Assembly (NCBI GenBank): GCA_029257045.1
Contig: JARIDB010000176.1
Location: forward strand, 1-54,787
Origin: Clostridium sp.
GTDB taxonomy: Bacteria > Bacillota > Clostridia > Clostridiales > Clostridiaceae
Reading direction: 5' to 3'
DNA: 54,787 nt
Shown here in pieces: positions 19,175 to 28,229 of this stretch (positions within the stretch are counted from its first letter, which is position 1; every line of letters starts with the position of its first letter). The position numbers and the translations under genes were made by a program. Under the pieces are notes generated by a model. It saw nothing but the letters and a program-made list of their open reading frames with translations. It made no database searches and was not told where the DNA came from.

Positions 19175-20845
19175 CTATATAACTTCTTTTGTTATATTTA
19201 TTATTTCACCTTTATATCCAAACAAATAAAAATCTTCTTCTAATTTCACTTCCATATCTTTAATAAAACAATCTATATTTATGTAAAACCTTTCAATATA
19301 ATAATCTCTTAGAGAATATTTCTCTCTTATTTGTAATTTTATCTTTTCCTCCTTTTCTTTATCTATTGAACTTTGTAAGAATTCAGGAATGCCTCTTTTT
19401 TTATTAAAACATAGATAATCAAATCTTACTATTTCTTTTAGTATTTTATTATCTTCTTTTAATATTTCCCTATTAAAATCTAAAAATACTTTATAATACT
19501 CAACATTTCCTATATTCCTATTAAAGTATCCTTTATAATCAAAATATTCTCCAAGAGTTAAATAAAATTCATAAGGTGTTTCAAACTTGTTTACTAAATA
19601 TTTTATTATGTTATTAAATTTCCCTGAATTATAATATTTATCTACCATTTCTTCTACTTTTTTTAATATTAATAATTCATCATAACTTATATCCTTAGTT
19701 TTTATTATTTCATAAGGTGGATATGGTGAATATTTCATACCATATTCTTCAGCTTCTTCTCTCATAGACGAACCCCTAAGAAGCTTTAAGAAACCTAATT
19801 GTATTTCCTCTGGTTTTATTAAATACACTTCATTAAAGGACTTTTTGAATGATTCATAATCTTCTCCTGGTAGTCCAGCAATTAAATCTAAATGTTGCTT
19901 TATATTTTTTACCTTTTCTAATTCTTCTACTTTTTCTTTAATATCACTAAAGTTTACAAATCTATTTATTTTATTTAATACCTTATCATTTGTAGTTTGA
20001 ACTCCTACTTCAAATTGGAATCTATCTATTGGAGCTTTTGTTAGAAGTTCAATTTCTTCATTCTTTAATATATCTGCTGATATTTCAAAATGGAACTTTG
20101 TATTTGTATCTTGGTTTATTAAAAACTCCCATATTTCCATAGTGAATTTGTGATTACAATTAAAAGTTCTGTCAACAAACTTAACCAGCCTAACTTCTTT
20201 CTTTATAAAATATTCTAATTCTCTTTTTACTCTATCAATATCTAAGAACCTCACTCCATGAATAGTTGAAGATAGACAATACTTACAGTTAAATGGACAG
20301 CCTCTTGACCCTTCATAATAAACTATTTTATTATCTAAATTTTCACTTTCCTCATAAGGAAATACAAGTTCATCCATATTCATTAAAGGCCTTTTACCAT
20401 TTGAATAAACTTGTTTTTCTTTTTTATAATGAAGACCTCTTATATCATGTAATTCTCTTTTACCTAATTTGTATTCAACAAATTCTCTGTAAGTTTTTTC
20501 TCCTTCACCTTCTATTATATAATCTCCCTCTAATTCTTTTAGTATGTTTGGGCTATCATAAGATACTTCTGGACCACCATATATTATTTCAATCTTATCA
20601 TCTACTAATTTTATTAAATTTGATAATCTTTTTATAATTTCAATATTCCAAATATAAGTTGAAAAAGCAACTACATCTGGTTTTTCTTTTATAATTTCCT
20701 CTAGGATTTTTTCATCTCTATCATTTATAGAAAACTCTCTTATTTCTCCTATGTAATCCATGTCCTTAGTAAAGGCTTTTAAATATCTAACAGCTAAATT
20801 GCTATGAACAAATTTTGTATTAATAGCTGTAAGTAAAATTTTCAT
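19175..20845 (-). CDS. B12-binding-domain radical SAM protein (DUF4080-type)
   Basis: A 556-residue protein. Residues 1-140 have the B12-binding fold (MKILLTAINTKFVHSNLAVRYL, YGGPEVSYD). The radical SAM cluster motif is Cys183-x3-Cys187-x2-Cys190 (GCPFNCKYC), and LDLIAGLPGED is a typical barrel motif. The last ~180 residues match what I know of the DUF4080 C-terminal domain. Such proteins are probable cobalamin-dependent radical methyltransferases or related enzymes whose substrate is unknown. It starts 18 nt after a methyltransferase-like gene with which it forms an operon. The ATG at 20845 has GAGAGGAAG upstream. Confidence 0.88.
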   Translation of the reverse strand: MKILLTAINTKFVHSNLAVRYLKAFTKDMDYIGEIREFSINDRDEKILEEIIKEKPDVVAFSTYIWNIEIIKRLSNLIKLVDDKIEIIYGGPEVSYDSPNILKELEGDYIIEGEGEKTYREFVEYKLGKRELHDIRGLHYKKEKQVYSNGKRPLMNMDELVFPYEESENLDNKIVYYEGSRGCPFNCKYCLSSTIHGVRFLDIDRVKRELEYFIKKEVRLVKFVDRTFNCNHKFTMEIWEFLINQDTNTKFHFEISADILKNEEIELLTKAPIDRFQFEVGVQTTNDKVLNKINRFVNFSDIKEKVEELEKVKNIKQHLDLIAGLPGEDYESFKKSFNEVYLIKPEEIQLGFLKLLRGSSMREEAEEYGMKYSPYPPYEIIKTKDISYDELLILKKVEEMVDKYYNSGKFNNIIKYLVNKFETPYEFYLTLGEYFDYKGYFNRNIGNVEYYKVFLDFNREILKEDNKILKEIVRFDYLCFNKKRGIPEFLQSSIDKEKEEKIKLQIREKYSLRDYYIERFYINIDCFIKDMEVKLEEDFYLFGYKGEIINITKEVI

Positions 20846-20863
20846 AAGTATCTTCCTCTCAGT

Positions 20864-21355
20864 TTATAATTTTATTCCTTTTATAAAATGAATATCCTCC
20901 CATAACTTAGTTTCTTCTATTTTATAATATTTTTCAAGTAATTTCTCATTATTATCGATAGTTGATTTGCATAAAGGATTTATATTTCTAAATTTAAATT
21001 CTTTTACCTTTCCAGAAGGCATAATTGCCATTATCTTGTTTTTAACAATAGTTTTAATTTCTTTATTTATATCCCATATATATATTTCTCCACCTTTTTT
21101 AAGGTATTTACTTACTTCTTTTATAACCCTTCCTTTATTATAAGTACTCATAATACTGCTTAAAGAAAAAAACATAGTACAAATATCGTACTCTTCTTTA
21201 ATTTCGCTGCCATCATTATCACCTATATAGTCTACGGCAATTTCCCCCATAGTTTCTCTACTAATATTATAAATAATACCAGAGTTTTCTCCAACATCTA
21301 ATATATCACCTTCAAATTTAACATTTCCTAAATTTAGTATTAATGTTTTCTCCAT
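20864..21355 (-). CDS. Small SAM-methyltransferase-like protein
   Basis: A 163-residue protein with a truncated Rossmann methyltransferase pattern. ILDVGENSG (about residues 18-27) resembles motif I, although the usual Gly-rich loop is weak. YDICTMFFSLS resembles motif II/III and VSKYLKKGGEIYIWDI resembles the strand before motif IV. It is shorter than typical class I enzymes (about 200 residues or more). The ATG at 21355 has GGAGG at 9 nt. It is co-transcribed with the radical SAM gene. Catalytic activity is uncertain. Confidence 0.65.
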   Translation of the reverse strand: MEKTLILNLGNVKFEGDILDVGENSGIIYNISRETMGEIAVDYIGDNDGSEIKEEYDICTMFFSLSSIMSTYNKGRVIKEVSKYLKKGGEIYIWDINKEIKTIVKNKIMAIMPSGKVKEFKFRNINPLCKSTIDNNEKLLEKYYKIEETKLWEDIHFIKGIKL

Positions 21356-21406
21356 CTTACTTTACCTCCACCTTTTTATTTTTATTTTTATTTTATATTT
21401 CAATTT

Positions 21407-22699
21407 CTAATCTTTAGTTTTATTCATTTTCTTTTTTCTTCTTCTTTCTGTCAGACCAAATATTAAAGAAATCAAAAGAATTACTGAGCCTAAAATAGCA
21501 ATCTTATTTATTCCAATACTACTTATTTTATTAGCTTTTGAAAGTTCAAATAAACATCCAAATCCACTATCTAATATATAAAACTTACCATCTAATTCTT
21601 TTATCTTTTCAATTTTGCTTCCTTCTTCTAAATCAATAATTTTCTTTAGCTTTAATTTTTTATTTAGAGAATAAATTCCTCCATCCTTTATATCAGAAAA
21701 AATTATTTCATCTTCTTCTATAACCTTTCCTTCTTTATCTATAGCAAGTCCATATATGGAGCTAACAGAATTATGTTGATAAATTCCTTTGCTAGGATTT
21801 TTATCAATATGATTCTTTATTAAAAATTTATTTTCACTTCCTCCATAAAATCTCGGAGATGTAATAGGATCTCCTCCACTATAATCTGGCCATCCATACC
21901 ATCTATCTTCTGAAATATTATAAATATAATCTTTATCGTTATTTATATTTCTAGGCTCTTTATTTTCAATTCCTCCTATTGAAGCTATGATTTTTCCTTC
22001 TTTATTAAAATCCCAACCTGTTACATTTCTTAATCCGTGAGCATATAGTTCTAACTCTCCTATTGCTATGTTATATTTCATAATTGAAGCATTTCCAATT
22101 ATATTACCCTCAACTTTTTCTCCATTTTCTGTACTAATAGAATAAGAGGTAAATATTCCTGTATTTTCCGGTCCAAAATTATAACCATTTAATATCCATG
22201 TTAAAGTTGGAACTTCTTCTTTATCTCCCTTTTTTTCTACTATTCCATCATTTGTATTACTCCCTACTGAAAAGAATAAATTATCTTCTTTTATAAGTAA
22301 ATTCACCTTTTTATTTATACCTAAATTAGGTATGTTTGTAACAATATCTTTATAATTATTTTTTTTCAAATCATATTCTATAATTCTATTATCTGTAGCT
22401 ATATATAACTTTTCTTTATGATAAATAATATCTAATATATCTAATTTACTTTCTCTTATAATAACTTTATTATTGCCATCATTATTTACAATTCTTATTG
22501 TATCTTGAAAAGCTATATATAAGTTTCCTTCATTATCAAAATCAAAAGACTTAGCCTTTTCTATCCCCTTTAGTTTAATTAACCAACTTAAGTCTTTATT
22601 AAAAACTTTCACATCATAATTATTTTTTAATTTTAATATTCCAAAAGATATAGAAACTACAATCGCTGAAATAAATAAAAACTTTATAAATCTTTTCAT
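21407..22699 (-). CDS. Membrane-anchored sugar-dehydrogenase-like beta-propeller
   Basis: A 430-residue protein. One membrane helix is at the N-terminus (FIKFLFISAIVVSISFGIL) and a second near the C-terminus (IAILGSVILLISLIFGL) is followed by a basic tail, so the propeller would lie outside the cell. Motifs HGLRNVTGWDF and WYGWPDYSGGD resemble those of the glucose/sorbosone dehydrogenase (GSDH, PQQ-type) propeller family. The frame extends to an ATG at 22726, but the ATG at 22699 has TGGAGG at 6 nt and begins right before the helix. No PQQ synthesis genes are seen; enzymatic activity is unproven. The 51-bp gap to the next gene suggests an operon. Confidence 0.7.
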   Translation of the reverse strand: MKRFIKFLFISAIVVSISFGILKLKNNYDVKVFNKDLSWLIKLKGIEKAKSFDFDNEGNLYIAFQDTIRIVNNDGNNKVIIRESKLDILDIIYHKEKLYIATDNRIIEYDLKKNNYKDIVTNIPNLGINKKVNLLIKEDNLFFSVGSNTNDGIVEKKGDKEEVPTLTWILNGYNFGPENTGIFTSYSISTENGEKVEGNIIGNASIMKYNIAIGELELYAHGLRNVTGWDFNKEGKIIASIGGIENKEPRNINNDKDYIYNISEDRWYGWPDYSGGDPITSPRFYGGSENKFLIKNHIDKNPSKGIYQHNSVSSIYGLAIDKEGKVIEEDEIIFSDIKDGGIYSLNKKLKLKKIIDLEEGSKIEKIKELDGKFYILDSGFGCLFELSKANKISSIGINKIAILGSVILLISLIFGLTERRRKKKMNKTKD

Positions 22700-22919
22700 T
22701 TTAGCCTCCATTTTTTTATTGGTCATATAAAAATAAATAATAGATAAACATACTAATCTATTTTTTGAATATGCCTTAGTTTAATTTATATTTTAAAATA
22801 GATAGATTATTCTTATTTTCTAATTTATTTATAATTTTTATTATCTTATGTTAAATCTTTATAGTTATAATTCCTAAATTTTAAGAATAGATATAATTGT
22901 ATTATGGAGGTGAATTTTC

Positions 22920-24419
22920 TTGAAAAATAGTAGTTTTTTTAAAAACTCTTTTGTACTTACTTTATCAAATATAACCACTGGTTTATTAGCTTTTATCTTT
23001 TCAATTTACTTATCAAAACTTATAGGCCCTGAAGGCATTGGTTTATATGGTCTTGTAATGCCTATATATAATCTATTTATCTGTTTGATGACTGCTGGCA
23101 TTATAGCTGCAATTTCTCAGGTTTCTGCTATATATAAAGCTAAAGGTGATTATAATAATATAAATAGAACTATAAAGCTAGTTGCTATGTTTAATATTAT
23201 TTGGGCATTAATAATTGGAATAACTGTATTCTTTTTAGCACCTTATATTAGTGAATTTGGAATTCACGATATGAGAACAGTAAATGCAATTAGAGTTACT
23301 TGCCCAGCTATGATATTTATATCTCTTTCCAATATATTGAAAGGATACTTTTATGGAGTTTCTAAAATAACAATTCCTTCTTTTATTGATATTTTAGAAA
23401 AAGCTTTACGTATTTTAATAATAGCTTTGTTAATTTATATATTTAAAGCTAAAACCATTACTACTTTTGTAACTCTAGCTTATGTTTCTCTAGCTATTGG
23501 AGAACTACAAAGCTTAATTCTTCTATTTTTTTACTACAGAAAAGTTAAAAAAGATATGCCTCCTTCTTATCAAAAGCCAGAAAGAACCTCTCAATTATTG
23601 TTTAATGTACTTATTATAGCTCTCCCCTTATGTTTAAATGGTTTTTTAGGCAACTTATTTGGAACAGCTTCTGCTTTATTAGTTCCAAGAAGACTTGTAG
23701 CTTCTGGGTTTAATTCTTCTGTTGCTTTATCTATGATAGGTAAATTTAATGGTATGGCATTAACTATTGTTACTTTTCCTATGATAGTGATAACTTCAAT
23801 AAATTCTCTTATAATTCCTGATCTTTCTGAAACCTTAAGTAGAAAAGATTATTATAGTGCCACTACTCGTATAAAAAAAGTTATGAAGATTGCCTTTTTA
23901 CTTGGACTTGCGACTTTAATTGTTTGTAATTTAATACCAGACTCTTTAGGGCAAATGTTTTATTCAAGAAATGATTTAGGAAATTATATTAGAATTGCTT
24001 CTTTTAGTATGCCAATATTATTTACATCTATGACTATGTACGGAATATTAAATGGCTTAAATAAACAAGGGGTTATACTTAAAAATTCACTTATAGTTTC
24101 TGTAATTGAATTGGTTTGTCTTTTTGTTTTAGTAGGTAATAACGCCATAAATATTATGGGTTATGGAATCACAATATTTATAACATCCTGTGTTAGCCTC
24201 TATATTAGTTTAAGAGAAGTTAATAAACATATATATTTAAATTTATCTAAAACTAATATATTTATATTTATTCTTTTATCAATCTTAACTTTTGTAGTTT
24301 TGAAATTAGTAACTGATAATTTATTAACTAATTTTTTCATTTTTAAAAATTTATTTATAACTTCTGTAACTTTTATAATATTTATATTGCTATCTTTCTT
24401 TGGTATCGAAGAAGAATGA
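22920..24419 (+). CDS. spoVB: SpoVB-like polysaccharide/lipid flippase (MVF family)
   Basis: A 499-residue membrane protein of about 14 helices in the MOP/MVF superfamily. It has the N-terminal SIYLSKLIGPEGIGLYGLVMPIY that marks stage V sporulation protein B and relatives, which move lipid-linked precursors for spore cortex peptidoglycan. The start is TTG at 22920, with GGAGGTG 9 nt upstream. It is the only plus-strand gene in this part and converges with the DUF2085 gene across the 354-bp repeat element. A second, more distant family member is at 29077-30690. Confidence 0.85.
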   Translation: MKNSSFFKNSFVLTLSNITTGLLAFIFSIYLSKLIGPEGIGLYGLVMPIYNLFICLMTAGIIAAISQVSAIYKAKGDYNNINRTIKLVAMFNIIWALIIGITVFFLAPYISEFGIHDMRTVNAIRVTCPAMIFISLSNILKGYFYGVSKITIPSFIDILEKALRILIIALLIYIFKAKTITTFVTLAYVSLAIGELQSLILLFFYYRKVKKDMPPSYQKPERTSQLLFNVLIIALPLCLNGFLGNLFGTASALLVPRRLVASGFNSSVALSMIGKFNGMALTIVTFPMIVITSINSLIIPDLSETLSRKDYYSATTRIKKVMKIAFLLGLATLIVCNLIPDSLGQMFYSRNDLGNYIRIASFSMPILFTSMTMYGILNGLNKQGVILKNSLIVSVIELVCLFVLVGNNAINIMGYGITIFITSCVSLYISLREVNKHIYLNLSKTNIFIFILLSILTFVVLKLVTDNLLTNFFIFKNLFITSVTFIIFILLSFFGIEEE

Positions 24420-24451
24420 TAAGAATTAACTTATATGTGAATGAAACTACG

Positions 24452-24805
24452 AAAAAATAAAGTGTTATACTTCATCAGCTCCATGGTTTCGCAAAGAATT
24501 TCTAGGTTCATAATAGATTCTAGACCAAGAGTTTTGGTTAACTCGGTACCCTCAGACAAACCAACAACTCTAAGGTCTAGCCTATATTATTTTGACTGAG
24601 AACCTAAATCTTTGATTTAGTTATTCGAAGTTACTCATACGATTGCATATGAGTAGGAGCTTCCTTAAACAAATTCTAATTGCTTACCATAGGCATTGAA
24701 CACTTAGTGAAATCAAATGAAATGCATATTAAGCTTAGTGTGAAAGCCCATCTACCGAAGCTTGTCTGAGTTAGATGTTCCTTCCGTTATGCCACTTTAT
24801 TTTTT
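24452..24805 (-). mobile_element. 354-bp structured element containing copy 1 of the dispersed repeat
   Basis: AAAAAATAAAGTG (24452-24464) is matched by CACTTTATTTTTT (24793-24805), a perfect 13-bp terminal inverted repeat. Inside, on the minus strand, come the conserved two-hairpin block (24781-24692) and a further ~230 nt rich in stems. The stems include TACTCATA/TATGAGTA, CTAAATC/GATTTAG and CTAGACC...GGTCTAG. I see no open reading frame. It fills the gap between two convergent genes and its T-rich ends could terminate transcription both ways. It may be a non-autonomous palindromic element (for example an IS200/IS605 derivative) or a structured RNA; I cannot decide. Confidence 0.55.
24692..24781 (-). 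repeat. Dispersed two-hairpin repeat, copy 1
   Basis: On the minus strand: a hairpin with GGTAGATG at its 3' arm (the 5' arm here reads CATCTAAC), then GGGCTTTCACACTAAG, a variable spacer, and CACTAAGTGTTCAATGCC. The 3' part is nearly identical to the copies at 31808-31896 and 44162-44248. The second hairpin pairs ACACTAAG with CTAAGTGT around a mismatch. Confidence 0.8.
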
Positions 24806-24863
24806 TCCTTTATATCAATAAAAGTTATTTTGGAGTTAGATTTATAAATTCTTTATATAAACT

Positions 24864-25214
24864 TTAAAATATGTCACAAGAGTAGATATATATCCAAGAC
24901 AAAATACCCATTACGCCAATTCCACATAAAGAGCCAGTAAATAACCTTCTGTAATTGTTGGATATCTTAATGCCTTTATATTGAACAAACCAGTCAATAA
25001 ACATAATTATAATAAATGTTATACTTAGTTTAAGTGAGATTTCACCTACGAATAATATTATTGTCCCTAAAAAATATCCTAATAGTAAACCTGTACATCT
25101 TGCACATATAGGAAATTGATAATTATAAATAAAAAAACTTCGATTAGCCTTTTGATGGCATGTGTTAGAGAATATTCTCATAAGAGTAATCCATATTTTA
25201 TCTTTTCCTGTCAT
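24864..25214 (-). CDS. DUF2085 family membrane protein
   Basis: A 116-residue membrane protein with about three helices. It carries the DUF2085 signatures CHQKANRSFF and CARCTGLLLGY. The conserved Cys/His residues suggest a metal site near the membrane, but no function is established. The ATG at 25214 overlaps the stop of the upstream zinc-ribbon gene by 4 nt (ATGA), so the two are coupled. Confidence 0.88.
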   Translation of the reverse strand: MTGKDKIWITLMRIFSNTCHQKANRSFFIYNYQFPICARCTGLLLGYFLGTIILFVGEISLKLSITFIIIMFIDWFVQYKGIKISNNYRRLFTGSLCGIGVMGILSWIYIYSCDIF

Positions 25215-25438
25215 CCATTAAACCTCATTCCACAATCGTTACATATACAGGTTATTTTCTTTTTTTCTCCATCAGCACAACATAATCCACATAACATTCC
25301 AATTGGTCCAAGACAAATAGTTCCAATAATACCACTGAATAAATCATAATTTTCATTTTCTTTTTCAACTATAACTTTTATATTATGATTACCACATGAT
25401 GGGCAACTGATATTCTCAATTGAATTTAATTCACTCAT
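25211..25438 (-). CDS. Small zinc-ribbon membrane protein
   Basis: A 75-residue protein with a CPSCG motif at the N-terminus and CNDCG near the C-terminus, which together could form a zinc ribbon. Between them is a hydrophobic Gly/Cys-rich stretch (FSGIIGTICLGPIGMLCGLCC) that may be membrane-embedded. A good GAGAGGTGA site precedes the ATG. It is the first gene of a two-gene unit with DUF2085. Function unknown. Confidence 0.75.
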   Translation of the reverse strand: MSELNSIENISCPSCGNHNIKVIVEKENENYDLFSGIIGTICLGPIGMLCGLCCADGEKKKITCICNDCGMRFNG

Positions 25439-25565
25439 TTAATCACCTCTCGTTAATCATGTTAATACTATATACATTAATTCAAACTTCTAATATACAA
25501 ATTATACCATATGATCACTGGTACGTTTAACTATTTTCCCTTAAGTTGAAATATTAATTTGTAAT

Positions 25566-25607
25566 AAAAGCAAGAGGTAGTCTAGTTTTAGACTACCTCT
25601 TGCTTTT
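25566..25607. terminator. Strong bidirectional terminator
   Basis: A perfect 19-bp stem (AAAAGCAAGAGGTAGTCTA and complement) with loop GTTT, followed by Ts on both strands. It closes the acetyltransferase remnant on the minus strand. Confidence 0.9.
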
Positions 25608-25875
25608 TTATTGAATATATAAATCCATTAATATTTCATCATGATATTTACCATCAATATAAAAGAAATTTTTATGGGTACCGATTTTTTCAAATCCATG
25701 TTTTTCATATAGTTTAATTGCATTTTGGTTAGATGCTCTAACACCAAGGCTAATATTCTTTATAGAATCATTATATTTAGCAAATTTTATTAATTGTTAC
25801 ATAACTGCACTTCCAATTCCAAATCCCCAATATTTTTTTTAACTGATATTGCAATTTTATTTTTATAAACTATTC
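25608..25875 (-). pseudogene. Remnant of a GNAT N-acetyltransferase gene
   Basis: The minus strand encodes the C-terminal half of a GNAT protein. KIAISVKK leads into a run of eight As where the frame shifts. Then YWGFGIGSAVM is interrupted by TAA where a Glu codon is expected, and NISLGVRASNQNAIKLYEKHGFEKIG runs to a normal end. The N-terminal half is missing and the remnant begins at the stop of the LprI-type lipoprotein gene. Three lesions (5' truncation, frameshift, nonsense) indicate a dead gene. Confidence 0.88.
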
Positions 25876-26811
25876 TTTTTCTATTATATATTTATTAACT
25901 AATTCATAACATCTATCTCTAGTGCTTTTTATTAAACTAGTTACTTCATTTAATGGAGCAATACTCCCACCTTCATTTAACTTACTGGCAGCTTTACTTT
26001 TTTCGTCTCTAACATTAATCCAATTTAATTCTTCTTCTGTTAACTTATCCATCTTATCTTTAGGTAATTCTTGTTTTAAAACAGAATAAATTTCATTTAG
26101 CTTATCATCCCATAATTTATATTCATCATTGGCAGCCTCAATAAGGTCTAATGTTACTGGACTAGCATATCTTGTATCTTTAGAAGATTCTAAATCAGAT
26201 TTTAATTTATCTAATTGATTAAGATAACTTTGCTTTGTTAATGATGTATTAGCGTTATTATCTGTACTTTGTATTGTTCCACTAGTCCCATGGTAATACC
26301 CTGTTCTTGCTGATACAATAACATAAGGAGTTTCAGTTCCATTAATTATAACAGAACCTTCATATAAGCCATCTTCTACGCGTTTTATATTAACAATCTT
26401 TTCTTTATAAGTCTCATAAACATCTTTTTTAAATAACTCTTCCCAATTTTTTAATATAGGTGCATTTTCAGTTATATACTTTGCAAATTCTTGGACATCA
26501 TCCTTTTTACCTGATGATTCTAAGAAATCATTGTATAAACTTTCTATATCAGTCTCATTTAAGAAAGTTTTACTCCATTTTAACTTCAACGCTTCTGGTT
26601 TGTCTTGTTGGCCGTTAAGAATATAATCCTTAACTTCATCAATAATTTTATTGTTAGAGGTAGTATCATCTTGCTCATTTGTATTTTTACTACTTTCAAT
26701 AGTTTCCTTATTTGATTTGTTCTTTAAATCACCCAAGCTACTATCTTTTTTAGAAACGCACCCTGTTAATAAAGTTACAGCAAATAATAAACATATCACA
26801 ATTTTTCTCAT
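25870..26811 (-). CDS. Lipoprotein with LprI-like (lysozyme-inhibitor-type) domain
   Basis: A 313-residue lipoprotein. The N-terminus MRKIVICLLFAVTLLTGC ends in a lipobox (LLTGC), and a Ser/Asn/Lys linker follows. A middle region has no motif I recognise. The last ~100 residues (DEYKLWDDKLNEIYSVL, LTEEELNWINVRDEK) fit the LprI/DUF1311 helical domain. The frame extends to a GTG at 26829, but AGGAGA lies 8 nt before the ATG at 26811, which also begins the signal peptide. It lies downstream of the sigma/anti-sigma pair and may belong to its regulon. Confidence 0.82.
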   Translation of the reverse strand: MRKIVICLLFAVTLLTGCVSKKDSSLGDLKNKSNKETIESSKNTNEQDDTTSNNKIIDEVKDYILNGQQDKPEALKLKWSKTFLNETDIESLYNDFLESSGKKDDVQEFAKYITENAPILKNWEELFKKDVYETYKEKIVNIKRVEDGLYEGSVIINGTETPYVIVSARTGYYHGTSGTIQSTDNNANTSLTKQSYLNQLDKLKSDLESSKDTRYASPVTLDLIEAANDEYKLWDDKLNEIYSVLKQELPKDKMDKLTEEELNWINVRDEKSKAASKLNEGGSIAPLNEVTSLIKSTRDRCYELVNKYIIEKE

Positions 26812-26981
26812 AAACGTTCTCCTATCCACCTAAATTCTGAAATTACTAAACAATTCATATATTTAATTATACCATATATTTAATAATATTAAATTTTAAC
26901 AATTAATTTATCTATACTCTATATTTTTATTGGTTACTAAAATAACCTGCATAATTCATAGAGCCTAAATAGTTAAACCTT

Positions 26982-28229
26982 TTAGTATTTATTACTTATT
27001 TTAGTATCAAATTTAATAATTGTTGGATGTATAGAGTTTTTATGGTATTCTAAGTTTTCACAATCCTTTGTACAAGGTTGTCCACCTCTTAGATTATCTT
27101 CTACTACAATTTCGTACTCCTCACCCTTTTCATCTCCGATTTCTTTAGAAATTCCTATATAAAACGTTCCAGGAACATCCTTATTTTCATTAGTAATGGC
27201 TTCAGCAACCATTGGCTGTGACCAACTTAATTGTACAATTCCCTCTGAACCTAAAAGATATCCACCATGTAATTGAAGTACCTTATCTCTATATCCTTTA
27301 AGATTCTTTTGATTTTCTTCATTTAAAGGTACAATCTTTGCAGTAATTCTATGAGGATCTTCAATTATTTTTTCTAATAAAAACCCATCTTTTTCTTCAT
27401 TTATAACTGTCTCTTTAGTTTCTGCCATAAATGAATTTGATATTTTAACCGGTATATTAAAACTCCAATTACCTTTAACTGAATATTTCTCATTACCTTC
27501 TATTCCAACATTATTCCAATCCTGAATTTTATATGGTAATGATACTTCACTAATATTTATTTTAGCCTCAAAGCTTTGTGGGTACTCTCCTGATTCTGTA
27601 TTTGGAACCCAATAACAAATTATTCCTGCAAATGTGTTTTCATCAATAATACTTCCTTCAATTATGTTCCAGCTATCTAATTTCGCTTCTGAGTAACTAA
27701 CAGAATTATTTTGTTCAATCCACATATTTGTTATTGACTTAGTTTCATATTCTGTATTCTCATCAATTATTGCTGTACTTTCAATTGGATCAATTTCATA
27801 ATTAATAGGATAGCTTGTAGTGTTATATCCAAAAGGTTCCGAACTTTCAACCTTATACGAAACATACATTCCACCTTTTCCATCGTACATAACTTCTTGT
27901 ATATTTATCTTTATCCCATTATCCTCAACTGTTAAACCTATAAAGTCTGTATATTCAGAATAGTTATATTTGGGTATATTTGTTGTTTTTATATAGTTAT
28001 TTTCAAAAAGCTTAAAAACATTTTTTAAAATTGGAATGTTTTCTGCAAAAGTTTGGTTTGATATTCCAAGTAGAATTATAAATGTTAAAGATGCTGCAAT
28101 GGCCTCAATTATTCTTTTTTTTCTTTTCTTTATACTGTTTTTTTCTTTTCTTATTCTATCTATCCCCATATCTATAGCGTCATTAATATTATCTGGTATT
28201 TTTATATTATCAAATTCCTTATTAATCAT
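26982..28229 (-). CDS. Anti-sigma-type membrane protein (DUF4179-like)
   Basis: A 415-residue protein. It has a ~45-residue charged cytoplasmic N-terminus, one membrane helix (AIAASLTFIILLGIS) and a large extracellular domain rich in beta structure. This is the layout of DUF4179 proteins encoded beside ECF sigma factors. The zinc-type HxxxCxxC motif of many anti-sigmas is absent. The ATG overlaps the sigma stop by 8 nt, so the partners are made together. It probably sequesters the sigma factor until an envelope signal is sensed. Confidence 0.82.
   Translation of the reverse strand: MINKEFDNIKIPDNINDAIDMGIDRIRKEKNSIKKRKKRIIEAIAASLTFIILLGISNQTFAENIPILKNVFKLFENNYIKTTNIPKYNYSEYTDFIGLTVEDNGIKINIQEVMYDGKGGMYVSYKVESSEPFGYNTTSYPINYEIDPIESTAIIDENTEYETKSITNMWIEQNNSVSYSEAKLDSWNIIEGSIIDENTFAGIICYWVPNTESGEYPQSFEAKINISEVSLPYKIQDWNNVGIEGNEKYSVKGNWSFNIPVKISNSFMAETKETVINEEKDGFLLEKIIEDPHRITAKIVPLNEENQKNLKGYRDKVLQLHGGYLLGSEGIVQLSWSQPMVAEAITNENKDVPGTFYIGISKEIGDEKGEEYEIVVEDNLRGGQPCTKDCENLEYHKNSIHPTIIKFDTKISNKY

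Noticed and set aside
20293..20637. Plus-strand 114-residue frame inside the radical SAM gene
   Set aside because: Hydrophobic reverse-complement shadow of a conserved enzyme; no initiation signals.
24452..24805. Group I intron, IStron or TnpB guide RNA
   Set aside because: I could not find convincing intron core motifs or a matching known guide RNA end by eye, so I kept the neutral label of structured element.
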